From an uncultured Muribaculaceae bacterium (GTDB taxonomy: Bacteria; Bacteroidota; Bacteroidia; Bacteroidales; Muribaculaceae): a stretch of DNA of 64,000 nucleotides. The notes beneath the pieces are model-generated. The model searched no databases. It was not told the origin of the DNA and saw nothing but the letters and a program-made list of their open reading frames with translations. A program made the translations under genes and the position numbers. Numbering within the stretch: the first letter of the stretch is position 1; each line of letters begins with the position of its first letter. Shown one piece after another: positions 27,101-37,285 of this stretch. The DNA is taken from contig CAJUJB010000009.1 of NCBI GenBank assembly GCA_910586595.1, forward strand, positions 11,391 through 75,390. The letters run 5' to 3'.

Positions 27101-30100
27101 ATGAAAATAAGGCCCATTCTGCTGGCAATAGTATTCCTCATAGCCACAGCCGGCGCTTCAGCACGCCACTTCTACTTCCAGCACTATGACATAAAAAACG
27201 GTCTATCGCAGAACACCGTCCACCGCATCCTGCAAGATCGCCAGGGATTCATGTGGTTTGCCACCAAAGACGGCCTCAACCGCTTCGACGGACGTACCTT
27301 CCGACGCATAAACGTAAGCGACGACGCCGACAACTGCAGCTTCATATCGACTATATTTGAAGACTCTTCTGGTAAGATATGGGTTGGAGCACATCATGGC
27401 CCAGCCGTCTACGATCCGGCGACCGAGACTATGGAGTGGTTCAAACTCTCGACACCTGAGGGAGAAACCATCAACACGGCAGTGAGCGATTTCTGCGAGG
27501 CTTCCGACGGCCGCATAATTATCTCTGCGGAGAACGACGGCGTCTTCTCCTATAATCCGGCCGACAATACCTTCCTCCGCATGGCCCGCGTACGCGATCT
27601 GCACATCGCCCATGTCAGCGTGGTCAATATCGGCCCCGACGGCCGTATATGGTTCGGCACATTCGGCAGCGGAGTCTACTACACCGACGACGAATTTGCC
27701 ACCATACATCCAGTCTACGCCGAAGATGGCTCACATTACTTCGGTAACGCTGTGGTAAATTCCATGCGCCAGAAAGGCGATAAACTCTATATCGCCACCG
27801 ACAACCGTGGCCTGCACTCCATCGACATCCGCACGGGCGTGGCCACCCCTGTATTCGTCAAAGACGAGAATGGCACCATACCTATCATGCGCGATCTTCT
27901 CCCTGCCGGGCCGACCGACCTGTGGATCGCGACGGAGAGTGGCGTATACATATATGATATAGCCAAAGGCGCCCTCACAAATCATCTGACCCACAATTAT
28001 TTCGATAAATTCTCTTTGTCGGATGACGCCGTATACTGCGTATTCGCCGACCGTGAAGGTGGCATATGGATAGGAAGTTACTTCGGAGGGGCAGATTATC
28101 TGAGCCACCGCAAACTTCAATTCGACAAATATTTCCAGAACAACAAGTCTACCAGCTTGCAGGCACAACGCATACGCGAGCTATGCCGCGACAACAACGG
28201 TATAATATATGTCGGCTCTGAAGACCGTGGTCTAAGCGCCTTCGACCCCACAACAGGGAAATTCAGCAAGGTTGCCGGCATCGATGAAAAAAATGTGCAT
28301 GGCCTGTGCATCGACGGCAGAAATCTATGGGTAGGCACCTTCGCTGAAGGCCTGCGAATCAAGAACCTCGACACGGGCAATATACGCCGGTTCCGTGCAA
28401 ACAAACCGGGCGTGCCGTCGCACGGGCTACGCAACGACTACATTTTCACCATACTGCGCACACTACACGGCGACATTTATCTCGGCACCCTCTCCGGCCT
28501 GCAGATCTACGACCGCGGCACCGACTCATTCACCATGATTCCTGAGTTGCGCGATGTTTTCGTATATGGTCTGGCCGAAGACAGCCAGGGCAATCTATGG
28601 GCAGCCACATACAGCAACGGATTATATGTAAAGAAGGTAGGTCATGACGGGTGGCATATCTACCGCGCCGACGCCTCTGACCGCAACTCACTACCGAGCG
28701 ACAAAGTATACAGCGTACAGGAAGACCACGCCCACAACGTATGGGTCATGACCCAAAATGGCCCCTGCGTCTACAACCCTGAGACCGACAACTTTGACCG
28801 TACCTTCCTCGGCATTGACCGCATACCCGGTGTAGTGTACCGCATGGCTGACGATGACGCCGGCCGATACTGGCTCACATCCAATCACGGCATCTATTGT
28901 ATCGACTCCGAGACCGGTGCGCACCGCAACTTCACCACCGCCGATGGGTTGCCTACAAATCAATTCAATTATAACTCATCGCTGCGCACCCCGGAAGGAC
29001 GAATATACTTCGGCAGCATAGACGGTCTCGTGTCGTTTGACCCTCTGAGATATGCCGTAGTTCCGGCTACCCCGGCAAAGCCGCTTATCTCCGAACTTTA
29101 TCTCCACGGAAAACTCGTAAAACCTGCCGAGCCTGGCTCGCCGCTCAAAGCGAGCATCTCACTGGCCGATGCGCTGAAGCTTGAGCCGGCCCAGAACTCC
29201 ATAGCCTTCAGAATAGCCACACTGAACTACAATACCCCCGGAGCACAACGCATAAAATATAAACTGGTAGGCTTCGACGACGACTGGAAATACACCACCG
29301 TCGACGATGCCCTGCTCACCTACTCCAACCTCGACTTCGGCACATACCGCCTTCAGGTTGCCGTATGCGGCAACAACGAAGACAACATCGGGCCGATGCT
29401 CGACATGGAAGTCACCATTGCCACTCCATTCTATCTGTCGCGGTGGGCCATCATGGTGTATATTATTCTTATATGTGCGGTAATCTTCTTCACATTCTTC
29501 TATTACCGCCGGTATTCACGCCTCAGCAACCAAAGATACCTCGAGCACTATACCCGCGAAAAGGAACGCGAGTCGTTCGAATCCAAAATAAAATTCTTCA
29601 CCAACGTTGCCCACGAGATCCGCACTCCCCTCACCTTGATCAAAGCCCCTCTCGACTGTGTGTTCCGCAGTCAGGCAGTGACCCGCGACCCGGAAGCCAA
29701 GGAGAATCTTGATGTGATCAATCTAAATGTCGACCGCCTTCTTCTGCTGGCCAACCAGCTGCTCGACTTCCGCAAGATGGAGAGTGGCAAATTCCAGATC
29801 ACCAAGCGCGAATGCGACATCAAGGCCCTCCTCGAGCATCTCGTACCCCGATTCCTGCCAACCATTGAGTCGAGCGGCAAGACTCTGCGTATGGAGCTGC
29901 CCGACGGCCCTGTGTTAGCGTCAGTCGACAGCGAGGCACTCACAAAAATAATAAGCAACCTCTTCACCAATGCCATAAAATACGGCAAGACTTATATCGA
30001 CGTCAACCTTACGGCAGATGACAACGCCTTCACTCTTCGGTTTGCCAACGACGGAGAGATTGTTGCGCCCGACAAGCGTGAGGAAATCTTCTCTCTATTC

Positions 30101-31075
30101 TCGCGCCTCGAGAGTAACGAGTCCGGCGCAGGCATCGGGCTGGCTTATGCCCGCAGCCTCGCACAGATGCACGGCGGCTCGCTCGGTATGGACGACAGCG
30201 ACCACGAGAACGTATTCATTCTCGCCCTGCCCATAGGCGAACCGGATGCCCCGGCCGAAGAAACCCCGGTTGAGACAGACCTCGACTATATGGTGAAGCA
30301 AAGCGCCGATGCCGTAAGCGTGCTGCTTGTGGAAGACAACCCTGAGATGCTGTCATTCATTGAGAAGAAATTCATAGCCAACAACTACCGCGTATTTACC
30401 GCAACAAATGGCCTTGAGGCCCTCACCGTGCTCGGCGACCAATATATAGATATAGTGGTGAGCGACGTGATGATGCCCGAAATGGACGGCTATGAACTCC
30501 TCTCGCGTATCAAGGGCGACATAAACTACAGCCATATTCCGGTGATATTGCTCACAGCCAAAACCCGGATGGAAGACAAACTCTCAGGTCTTGAGGCCGG
30601 CGCCGATGCCTATATCGAAAAGCCATTCGCCATCGAGTACCTGCTTGTCACAGTAGGCTCACTGCTGCGTAACCGCGAGCGCATGCGCAGGCGCCTCGAG
30701 AGTATGCCTCTGACCAAAGTTCCCGCCAAGGGCCTCACAAAAGTCGATGAGGAATTCCTGCGCAGGATCAACGAGATTATCCAGTCGAACTTCGACAACC
30801 CCGGCTTCTCTATGGAGGATGTCATCTCTGCCCTCGGCATGAGCCGCACCACCTTCTATCGCAAGATAAAAGGCATGCTTGACCTCAACCCCAACGACTA
30901 TATCAAGATCCAGCGACTCAAGCGGGCGGCCCAGCTTTTCCAGGAAGGACACATCAGCGTGAGCGAGGTCTGCTATATGGTTGGATTCTCCTCGCCAGGA
31001 TACTTCACCAAGTGTTTCCAGAAGCAATTCGGAATGTCGCCCAAAGAGTACATCGCCGGAAAAGACAAGAAATAG
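27101..31075 (+). CDS. Hybrid two-component system sensor/regulator (HTCS) of the PUL
   Basis: This 1324-residue single-chain regulator senses a glycan fragment in the periplasm and activates the PUL. A signal peptide (1-21) is followed by two seven-bladed propellers of Reg_prop repeats (for example NTVHRILQDRQGFMWFATKD) and a Y_Y_Y domain to about residue 775. A transmembrane helix lies at 782-802. A histidine kinase follows with the phospho-acceptor His838 in NVAHEIRTPLTL, an N-box (NLFTNAIKYG) and a G-box (GAGIGLAYA). The receiver domain starts near 1068 with the phospho-acceptor Asp1122 in SDVMMPEMDG. An AraC-type DNA-binding domain closes the protein (MSRTTFYRKIKG, VCYMVGFSSPGYFTKCFQK). 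All signalling residues are intact. Confidence 0.96.
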   Translation: MKIRPILLAIVFLIATAGASARHFYFQHYDIKNGLSQNTVHRILQDRQGFMWFATKDGLNRFDGRTFRRINVSDDADNCSFISTIFEDSSGKIWVGAHHGPAVYDPATETMEWFKLSTPEGETINTAVSDFCEASDGRIIISAENDGVFSYNPADNTFLRMARVRDLHIAHVSVVNIGPDGRIWFGTFGSGVYYTDDEFATIHPVYAEDGSHYFGNAVVNSMRQKGDKLYIATDNRGLHSIDIRTGVATPVFVKDENGTIPIMRDLLPAGPTDLWIATESGVYIYDIAKGALTNHLTHNYFDKFSLSDDAVYCVFADREGGIWIGSYFGGADYLSHRKLQFDKYFQNNKSTSLQAQRIRELCRDNNGIIYVGSEDRGLSAFDPTTGKFSKVAGIDEKNVHGLCIDGRNLWVGTFAEGLRIKNLDTGNIRRFRANKPGVPSHGLRNDYIFTILRTLHGDIYLGTLSGLQIYDRGTDSFTMIPELRDVFVYGLAEDSQGNLWAATYSNGLYVKKVGHDGWHIYRADASDRNSLPSDKVYSVQEDHAHNVWVMTQNGPCVYNPETDNFDRTFLGIDRIPGVVYRMADDDAGRYWLTSNHGIYCIDSETGAHRNFTTADGLPTNQFNYNSSLRTPEGRIYFGSIDGLVSFDPLRYAVVPATPAKPLISELYLHGKLVKPAEPGSPLKASISLADALKLEPAQNSIAFRIATLNYNTPGAQRIKYKLVGFDDDWKYTTVDDALLTYSNLDFGTYRLQVAVCGNNEDNIGPMLDMEVTIATPFYLSRWAIMVYIILICAVIFFTFFYYRRYSRLSNQRYLEHYTREKERESFESKIKFFTNVAHEIRTPLTLIKAPLDCVFRSQAVTRDPEAKENLDVINLNVDRLLLLANQLLDFRKMESGKFQITKRECDIKALLEHLVPRFLPTIESSGKTLRMELPDGPVLASVDSEALTKIISNLFTNAIKYGKTYIDVNLTADDNAFTLRFANDGEIVAPDKREEIFSLFSRLESNESGAGIGLAYARSLAQMHGGSLGMDDSDHENVFILALPIGEPDAPAEETPVETDLDYMVKQSADAVSVLLVEDNPEMLSFIEKKFIANNYRVFTATNGLEALTVLGDQYIDIVVSDVMMPEMDGYELLSRIKGDINYSHIPVILLTAKTRMEDKLSGLEAGADAYIEKPFAIEYLLVTVGSLLRNRERMRRRLESMPLTKVPAKGLTKVDEEFLRRINEIIQSNFDNPGFSMEDVISALGMSRTTFYRKIKGMLDLNPNDYIKIQRLKRAAQLFQEGHISVSEVCYMVGFSSPGYFTKCFQKQFGMSPKEYIAGKDKK

Positions 31076-31134
31076 AGCCGCAGGCAGCCAAAAATTGCCG
31101 CACTCCAAACCCAAATTGTGAGAATATTTTTCCA

Positions 31135-31175
31135 ATTGCAGGCAATGATTTGACAGTCAAACCATTGCCTGCAAT
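31135..31175. repeat. 41-bp near-perfect palindrome between the HTCS gene and susC
   Basis: ATTGCAGGCAATG (31135-31147) and CATTGCCTGCAAT (31163-31175) are perfect inverted repeats. Nested inside are TTTGAC and GTCAAA around one base. Only three positions are unpaired or mismatched. It lies 60 bases after the HTCS stop and 74 bases before the susC -7 box. It could be the HTCS terminator, although no T-run follows, or a regulator site. Confidence 0.65.
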
Positions 31176-31248
31176 GTGTTATAAAGCATGAAACAAAATT
31201 TTTAAAGAAAACGGAACAAATTTTCTACTCCACCCCATGCTTGCGGCG

Positions 31249-31256
31249 TAATTTTG
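31249..31256 (+). promoter_or_regulatory. -7 box of the susC promoter
   Basis: TAATTTTG followed by C matches the Bacteroidetes -7 box. No TTTG is found 20 bases upstream, as expected for a promoter that needs HTCS activation. The leader to the susC start at 31355 would be about 90 bases. Confidence 0.5.
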
Positions 31257-31354
31257 CCACCGCAAAGCAGATTGAAAATCCTTAATCAGATACCAGTCTT
31301 CGAGCAGACCTTAACTAACACTAACAATTCAATACCATAACAAATCTATCAGTT

Positions 31355-34300
31355 GTGAAAATCTATCATTATTTAAGAACGACGATGGTAGCCTTCCTGT
31401 TGAGTGTATTTGTGCTTGGTGCATCTGCCCAAAGCACACTTACCATCACAGGTTCGGTAACCGACGACTCCGGCGAACCACTGATCGGAGCATCCGTCAA
31501 ACTGAACGGCGCGAATTCAGCCGTAGTGACAGACATCAACGGTGAGTACAAAATCTCGGCACCAGCCGACGGCACCCTCACATTCTCGTATGTAGGATAC
31601 GCCGACCGTGAAGAAAAAATCAATGGCCGCAGCAAAATCGACATCGTGCTCAGCGAGAATGTCGAGCAGCTCAATCAGATTGTAGTCATCGGCTACGGTA
31701 CACAGAAGAAAGCCGATCTTACCGGTTCGGTCGCAGTGGTCGACATGGATCAGGCTCGCAAGCAGCCCTCCACCGACATCGCTTCAATGCTCCAGGGCCA
31801 GGTAGGCGGTGTGTCGGTAGCCACATCTTCGCAGCCCGGCGCCATGGCAGCCATCCGCGTGCGCGGTGTAGGCTCCTTCTCAAGTGTAGGCCCGCTCTAC
31901 GTTATCGACGGTATGATTGTCAACGACGTCAATCACCTCAACCCGAATGAAATCGAGAACATGCAGGTGCTCAAGGATGCTTCGGCTGCCGCCATCTACG
32001 GTGCGCGAGGTGCCAACGGTGTAATCCTCATCACCACCAAGAAAGGTAAGGCCGGTAAACCCACCCTCGATGTAACCGCCAACGTAACCGTCGCCCAGAT
32101 GCCCAAGACCATCAAAATGATGGGTGCCCGCGACTTCATGTACTACAACGAGCAGGCTTACCTCAATGCAGGCAGCCCCTGGCCCGCAGCCGGCATCGAA
32201 GCTGGAACCACTCTTCCTGACACAGACTGGCAGAAAGCCACCTATCAGAACGGCATCACCCAGGACTACAACGCCATGTACACCCAGGGCAGCGAGAATG
32301 TCCACACAGCCCTCGGCTTCGGCTACATGAACCAGACAGGTATCGTAAAAGGCCCCAAATATGAGCGCTATACCGTCCGCTTCAACAACGACGCGACTTA
32401 CCGCGCCCTCACTGTAGGCGAGAACTTCACCTATCAGCACACCCATAGCGACGACTACATCGCATCGCCCTTCTGGGATGCCCTTACTACCCCCTCTGTA
32501 ATCCCCGTATACGATCCCGACGAACCTTCGGGCAAAGGCGGCTTCGGCTACGGCAGCGCAAACTTCCCCACCTACATCTCTAACCCTGTAGGCCTTCAGG
32601 AACGCTACGACAACCAGACCGTCAACGACCGCATCATCGGTAACGTTTTCGCTGAGCTGAAACTCTTCAAATACTTCACTTACCGCTTCAACGTAGGTCT
32701 TGACGCTTGGTGGGGCCGTCTGAAACAATTCGACAAAGCCTACACCCTCCGTATGGCCAGCGGCGAGCAGCGTTACGAGAACAAGCTCACCGACATCCGC
32801 GATTCACGCTCCAGCCTCATCATCGAGAACACCATCACATACTCGCAGACCATAGGCAAGAACAACATCACCGCCCTCGTCGGCTACACCATGGAAGATG
32901 TCAACTGGCATTACCTGATGGCCGAAGGTTACAACCAGAAGGTTGACGGGCTCTGCCAGATCGACCTCGTAGGTACCCAGAACAACATGTATGGCTCACA
33001 GCAGGAACGCCGCATGACCTCCTACCTCGGCCGTGTCGACTACAACTACGACAACCGTTATTACGCACAGGTAAACTTCCGTTCAGACGGTTGCTCGAAA
33101 TTCGGTGCAAACAAACGCCGCGGTAACTTCCCCTCGATGTCAATCGGCTGGCGTCTCAGCGAAGAAGAATTCATGGCTGACACCCGCGACTGGCTCAACC
33201 ACCTCAAAATCCGTGGCAGCTGGGGTAAGATCGGCGACATGCAGGCACTCGGCAACTACTCATACCTTTCTTCAATCAACCACACAGGCCCCTACGAAGG
33301 CTTCAACGCAATCTTCGGCCCCAGCGGCAACGAGACACTCCACCCCGGAGCAACCCAGACAAGCCGCGTAAACCCCGACCTCGGCTGGGAAACCAAGACC
33401 ACAACCAACGTCGGCGTCGACTTCGAGCTCTTCAACAGCCGCCTCTTCGGTTCGTTCGACTGGTACAACGCTGAGTCTTCAAATCTTCTCTACAACATCA
33501 AGACCGCCTGGGCAACCGGTACAGACTACCTCTGGACCAACTATGGCAAAATGCGTAACCGCGGTGTTGAAATCATGCTTGGCTGGCGCGACCGCGTAGG
33601 CGACTTCAGCTATACAATCTCAGCCAACATCTCAACCGTACGCAATAAGGTGATCCGCCTTGGCGAGACATTCTATGAAGACGGCATCTGCCGCACCGAA
33701 GAAGGCCGCTCCATCGCCGACTTCTACACCCGCCGCTTCGGTGGCATCTTCCAGAGCATGGACGACGTTTACGCCCACACCACCACCCTCGAAGATGGCA
33801 CAGTGAAAATACTTCAGCCCAACGCACAGCCCGGCGACGTGATTTACCTCGACCTCAACCAGGACGGTGTGATTGACAACAACGACCGCGACTGGGTAGG
33901 CAGCCCCCTCCCCAAATTTGAGGCCGGCCTCAACTTCACCGCCGAATACAAAGGATTTGACTTCAACATGTTCTGGACCTCGCGCTACGGCAACAAGATC
34001 TACAACAACGTATGGGTTGCACTTCTCCAGTACACTGTGGATAACATCCCTGTAGAAGCCCGCCCCTGGACCTGGGATAACCCCTCGAATGAGTATCCCC
34101 GCATGTATGCCGACGCCACCGACAACAATCAGGCTTCCGACCGCTTCGTTGAAGACGGCTCATTCCTCCGCCTGAAGAACATCCAGCTCGGCTATACCCT
34201 CCCGCAGGATATCACCCGCAAATTCTTCGTTGAGCGCCTCCGCCTCTACGTAAGCGCCCAGAACCTCTGGACAATCACCAAATACAAAGGATATGACCCC

Positions 34301-34393
34301 GACATCATCGGCGGTGTATTCTCGCAGGGCATCGACGGCGGCCACTTCCCCAACGCCCGCCAGTTCAGCGCAGGCCTGCAGATCAGTTTCTAA
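31355..34393 (+). CDS. SusC-family TonB-dependent outer-membrane glycan importer
   Basis: The 1012-residue barrel imports oligosaccharides across the outer membrane using TonB energy. A signal peptide ends at about residue 25 (GASAQ). The carboxypeptidase-like regulatory domain spans about 29-105 (ITGSVTDDSGEPLIGASVKL). Next come the Ton-box-like IVVIGYGTQKKADLTGSV and the plug with the SusC signature LYVIDGMIVNDVNHLNPNEI and LKDASAAAIYGARGANGVIL. The 22-strand barrel fills the rest and ends in aromatic NARQFSAGLQISF. SusD follows 49 bases later. Confidence 0.95.
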   Translation: MKIYHYLRTTMVAFLLSVFVLGASAQSTLTITGSVTDDSGEPLIGASVKLNGANSAVVTDINGEYKISAPADGTLTFSYVGYADREEKINGRSKIDIVLSENVEQLNQIVVIGYGTQKKADLTGSVAVVDMDQARKQPSTDIASMLQGQVGGVSVATSSQPGAMAAIRVRGVGSFSSVGPLYVIDGMIVNDVNHLNPNEIENMQVLKDASAAAIYGARGANGVILITTKKGKAGKPTLDVTANVTVAQMPKTIKMMGARDFMYYNEQAYLNAGSPWPAAGIEAGTTLPDTDWQKATYQNGITQDYNAMYTQGSENVHTALGFGYMNQTGIVKGPKYERYTVRFNNDATYRALTVGENFTYQHTHSDDYIASPFWDALTTPSVIPVYDPDEPSGKGGFGYGSANFPTYISNPVGLQERYDNQTVNDRIIGNVFAELKLFKYFTYRFNVGLDAWWGRLKQFDKAYTLRMASGEQRYENKLTDIRDSRSSLIIENTITYSQTIGKNNITALVGYTMEDVNWHYLMAEGYNQKVDGLCQIDLVGTQNNMYGSQQERRMTSYLGRVDYNYDNRYYAQVNFRSDGCSKFGANKRRGNFPSMSIGWRLSEEEFMADTRDWLNHLKIRGSWGKIGDMQALGNYSYLSSINHTGPYEGFNAIFGPSGNETLHPGATQTSRVNPDLGWETKTTTNVGVDFELFNSRLFGSFDWYNAESSNLLYNIKTAWATGTDYLWTNYGKMRNRGVEIMLGWRDRVGDFSYTISANISTVRNKVIRLGETFYEDGICRTEEGRSIADFYTRRFGGIFQSMDDVYAHTTTLEDGTVKILQPNAQPGDVIYLDLNQDGVIDNNDRDWVGSPLPKFEAGLNFTAEYKGFDFNMFWTSRYGNKIYNNVWVALLQYTVDNIPVEARPWTWDNPSNEYPRMYADATDNNQASDRFVEDGSFLRLKNIQLGYTLPQDITRKFFVERLRLYVSAQNLWTITKYKGYDPDIIGGVFSQGIDGGHFPNARQFSAGLQISF

Positions 34394-34442
34394 ACCTTGA
34401 GTTAACAATATACCAAGTTTTTGACTCTCAAAAATCAGACAC

Positions 34443-36023
34443 ATGAAAAAAACAATCATATCGGCGCTCGCAGCCATGATGCTCATGCTTCCGCTTGCCT
34501 CCTGCAGCGATGACTGGCTGACGCTCTCCGACCCCAACCTTGAGTCGAGCGACACCTTCTGGCAGACCGAGGAACAATTTCAGGAAGGTCTCTACGCCGG
34601 CTATGCCACCTTACGTCGTCCGGGCGTATTCAGCCGCTGGTTCCATATCCTGATGATTCTCCGCTCAGACGAAGGATGGAGCAACTCGCCCAACGCCGAG
34701 TTCCAGGCCGTAGCCAACTTCCGTATGACCGGCTTCGCCTACGAAGGCAACGAATCAGTCAACCTCCCCTGGCAGGAGACCTCACAGATGATCTATTATG
34801 TCAATCAGGTTGTAGACAACGTGAACGACCATGGCTACGACGTGATGGATAAGGAGACAGCCGACGGCATCCTCGGTCAGGCATACTTCCTCCGCGCAAT
34901 CGGCTTCTGGTATATGGCCGGCACCTACGGCACCTATCCCCGCCAGATCTCGTCGATATACGACGGCGAGCTCCTTGATCAGGAAGGACTCTGGAAACAG
35001 GCTCTCGACGACTTCACCGCCGCCTCTGAGGTTCTTCCCGAAAGCTGGCCTTCTTCTGAGGCCGGACGCCCCACCAAAGGCGGTGCGATCGGCATGATGG
35101 CCCGCTGTAACATGCAGCTCGCAGGTATCTGCAAGCGCCCCTGGGAGAACCGCAACTCTGAGGCAACCGAATACTGGACTGCCGCAAAGAAGAACATCGA
35201 AGACATCTTCAAGATGAACCGCTACGAACTCGTTCCCAACTGGCTCGACAACTTCACCGAAAGTAACGAGAATAACAAGGAATCTCTCGTGGAAATCAAC
35301 TTCAAGAACGGTCTTGTAGATGGTAAAGAAGTAGGTATGCAGCGCCCCAAATTCCTCGGCCTCTACATCTCTTCTGGCGAAGGTGCCTGGGATGACGGCT
35401 CGGCCCGCGGATGGCTCCTCGACGAGTTCGACAAAGAACGCGACAAAGACGGCAATATGGACATGCGCAAGCGCTACACCCTCACTTGGAACGACCCTAC
35501 CGACAACACCAACTACTATGGCAAGACCTACGCCCAGTGGAACGAGACCGAACACTTCCTCAAAGACTGCTATTGGCGTAAGTATACCAGCGTCGACACC
35601 GACAATGTTCCTGAAGATTATGCATCAGGCACCAACTTCCGCCTCCTCCGCCTCGCCGACGTATACCTCATGTACGCAGAGGTGCTCAACGAACTCGGCA
35701 CCGACCGCACCACCGCAGTTGAATATATGAACAAAGTTCGCCGCCGCGTCAACATGCGCGACCTCAACGCAGCTTCGCTCAACGATTACGAGACTCTTAA
35801 AGACCAGCTCCGTCACGACCGCCTCGTAGAGCTCTGCGGCGAATGTACCCGCTGGAACGACCTCGACCGCTGGGGCGACATCCACACCCAGGAAGGCGTC
35901 AACAAACTCGCCGAGCGCGACGTCGACTTCCAGACCTACAAAGTTGGCCAGACTCACCTCTACGTGATTCCCCAGCATGAGATTTCTCTCTTCCCCGGTC
36001 TTACCCAGCATCCTGCTTACTAA
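34443..36023 (+). CDS. SusD-family outer-membrane glycan-binding lipoprotein
   Basis: This 526-residue surface lipoprotein forms the lid on the adjacent SusC pore. The lipobox LASC places lipidated Cys at about residue 21. The N-terminal half carries TPR-like helices (VNLPWQETSQMIYYVNQVVD, ADGILGQAYFLRAIGFWYMA). The C-terminal region has the RagB/SusD pattern, with FRLLRLADVYLMYAEVLNEL, YMNKVRRRVNM, and the ending LYVIPQHEISLFPGLTQHPA. Length and order are normal for the family. The next gene starts 17 bases later. Confidence 0.95.
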   Translation: MKKTIISALAAMMLMLPLASCSDDWLTLSDPNLESSDTFWQTEEQFQEGLYAGYATLRRPGVFSRWFHILMILRSDEGWSNSPNAEFQAVANFRMTGFAYEGNESVNLPWQETSQMIYYVNQVVDNVNDHGYDVMDKETADGILGQAYFLRAIGFWYMAGTYGTYPRQISSIYDGELLDQEGLWKQALDDFTAASEVLPESWPSSEAGRPTKGGAIGMMARCNMQLAGICKRPWENRNSEATEYWTAAKKNIEDIFKMNRYELVPNWLDNFTESNENNKESLVEINFKNGLVDGKEVGMQRPKFLGLYISSGEGAWDDGSARGWLLDEFDKERDKDGNMDMRKRYTLTWNDPTDNTNYYGKTYAQWNETEHFLKDCYWRKYTSVDTDNVPEDYASGTNFRLLRLADVYLMYAEVLNELGTDRTTAVEYMNKVRRRVNMRDLNAASLNDYETLKDQLRHDRLVELCGECTRWNDLDRWGDIHTQEGVNKLAERDVDFQTYKVGQTHLYVIPQHEISLFPGLTQHPAY

Positions 36024-36040
36024 TTCAAAAACCGACTAAA

Positions 36041-37162
36041 GTGATGAAAAACTTTTTCAAATATATAAGCCTCGGAGCCTGCGCACTTGCAATGGCTACA
36101 GCCGCAGGCTGCGCCGATACTGACGGCGATGGTGAAGGCTCATTCCTTTGGGAAGGCAGCGAGAATCCTGAGAATGTATCATACCGCAACCCCGTGTGGG
36201 AACCCTCTCTCGCCGGAGGTACGGTGCTCAAGGGTGGCTCGACATTCAATGCCATCTCTCAGGAGACACAGTGGGCTGCCGGCGTAGACTTCGCCTGCCC
36301 TTCGCTCCTCTCATCCAACCTCATGAACTGGAGCTCGAGCCAGGAAGCCTTCTCCTACCCAACTCCTACCGGTGAAACCGATGCCGAAACAGGCGAGGCA
36401 ATCATGAATCCCGGCTCGAAACCCACCTGGATTTCAGGCCGCATCACAAACCTCAGCGCCGACTTCGCCCGCACGCTCAACTCCTACTATATGTTCTACA
36501 GCTGCGACGCCGACAATGCCATCGGTGCAGCCTCAACACCCTCAGGCCTTGGCCCGTACACCGATCTTGGCTGTCTGCTCACGGCAGAAGATCTGGGCGT
36601 GACCACACTGCGCCAGCCCCACTTCTCGGTCATAGCCTCAACAACCTTCTATCTCGGCTATACCACCGAAGCCGGATCTTACATCCAGCAGCTCAACATC
36701 ACCCGCGGCAAGGCACCTTCACTCCGAGGCGCAGCCGTCAAGGTAGCCGGCCCCGAGTTCACCAACGTGTGCATCTACCGTCTGAGCAAGACCGAATTCT
36801 ACCTCTTCGGCACCGTCACCAGCGGCCACAACACCCAGATCCGCTATGGCAAAGGCGAAAGTGTAACCGGCCCCTTCTATGACAAGAACGGTACAGAACT
36901 CACCGACGGAGCGTCCAATGGAGAACTCCTCGTCGAAGGTGGCACCGAATATGAGAATCCGTGCAACCCCATGCACCTCTTCGAGAGCGAGAACGGATAT
37001 TACTACCTCGCCTACAACGCCACCGCCATCGGCCGCGAGCTAATGCCCAGCGGTTTCGCACGCCAGCCACTCTTCGTATCACCCTTCAGCATGGATGAGG
37101 AAGGCTGGTTCACAGAAGTAGCCGTGCCCGCCTCCGGCTGGACCGCTCCCCGCTTCGAATAA
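36041..37162 (+). CDS. GH43-fold lipoprotein without catalytic residues, in the SusE position
   Basis: The 373-residue lipoprotein (lipobox AAGC, Cys at about residue 24) has the repeated blades of a GH43-like five-bladed propeller, such as YRNPVWEPSLAGGTVLKGG and NSYYMFYSCDADNAIG. All three catalytic carboxylates seem lost. The base region reads EPSLAGGTVLK where active members have DPSV, the WAPD stretch reads WISGRI, and the acid region reads FTNVCIYRL where EGP or EGS is expected. Directly after susD, this is the slot for surface glycan-binding proteins (SusE/SusF). I infer that an enzyme fold has been reused for binding. An unrecognised active site remains possible. Confidence 0.7.
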   Translation: MMKNFFKYISLGACALAMATAAGCADTDGDGEGSFLWEGSENPENVSYRNPVWEPSLAGGTVLKGGSTFNAISQETQWAAGVDFACPSLLSSNLMNWSSSQEAFSYPTPTGETDAETGEAIMNPGSKPTWISGRITNLSADFARTLNSYYMFYSCDADNAIGAASTPSGLGPYTDLGCLLTAEDLGVTTLRQPHFSVIASTTFYLGYTTEAGSYIQQLNITRGKAPSLRGAAVKVAGPEFTNVCIYRLSKTEFYLFGTVTSGHNTQIRYGKGESVTGPFYDKNGTELTDGASNGELLVEGGTEYENPCNPMHLFESENGYYYLAYNATAIGRELMPSGFARQPLFVSPFSMDEEGWFTEVAVPASGWTAPRFE

Positions 37163-37185
37163 TTAACTAACCTACAGCAACAAAA

Positions 37186-37230
37186 GTGCCGTATGTCGGG
37201 CTATAACAGTAGCCCGACAGCGCACGGCAC
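37186..37230 (+). repeat. Intercistronic hairpin within the PUL
   Basis: GTGCCGT (37186-37192) pairs with ACGGCAC (37224-37230), and inside it GTCGGGCTA (37195-37203) pairs with TAGCCCGAC (37210-37218). There is no T-run after it. It probably protects or processes the mRNA between the SusE-position gene and the FG-GAP gene, or partly terminates it. Confidence 0.6.
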
Positions 37231-37285
37231 ATCTCAAAAAACAGGGAAACCCTAATACCATTACTCATTTTTTCAACATTACAGC

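Noticed and set aside
31880..32728. Minus-strand open frame of 282 codons opposite susC
   Set aside because: It covers the plug region of SusC and shows only low-complexity Val/Ala/Gly composition typical of antisense GC-rich frames.
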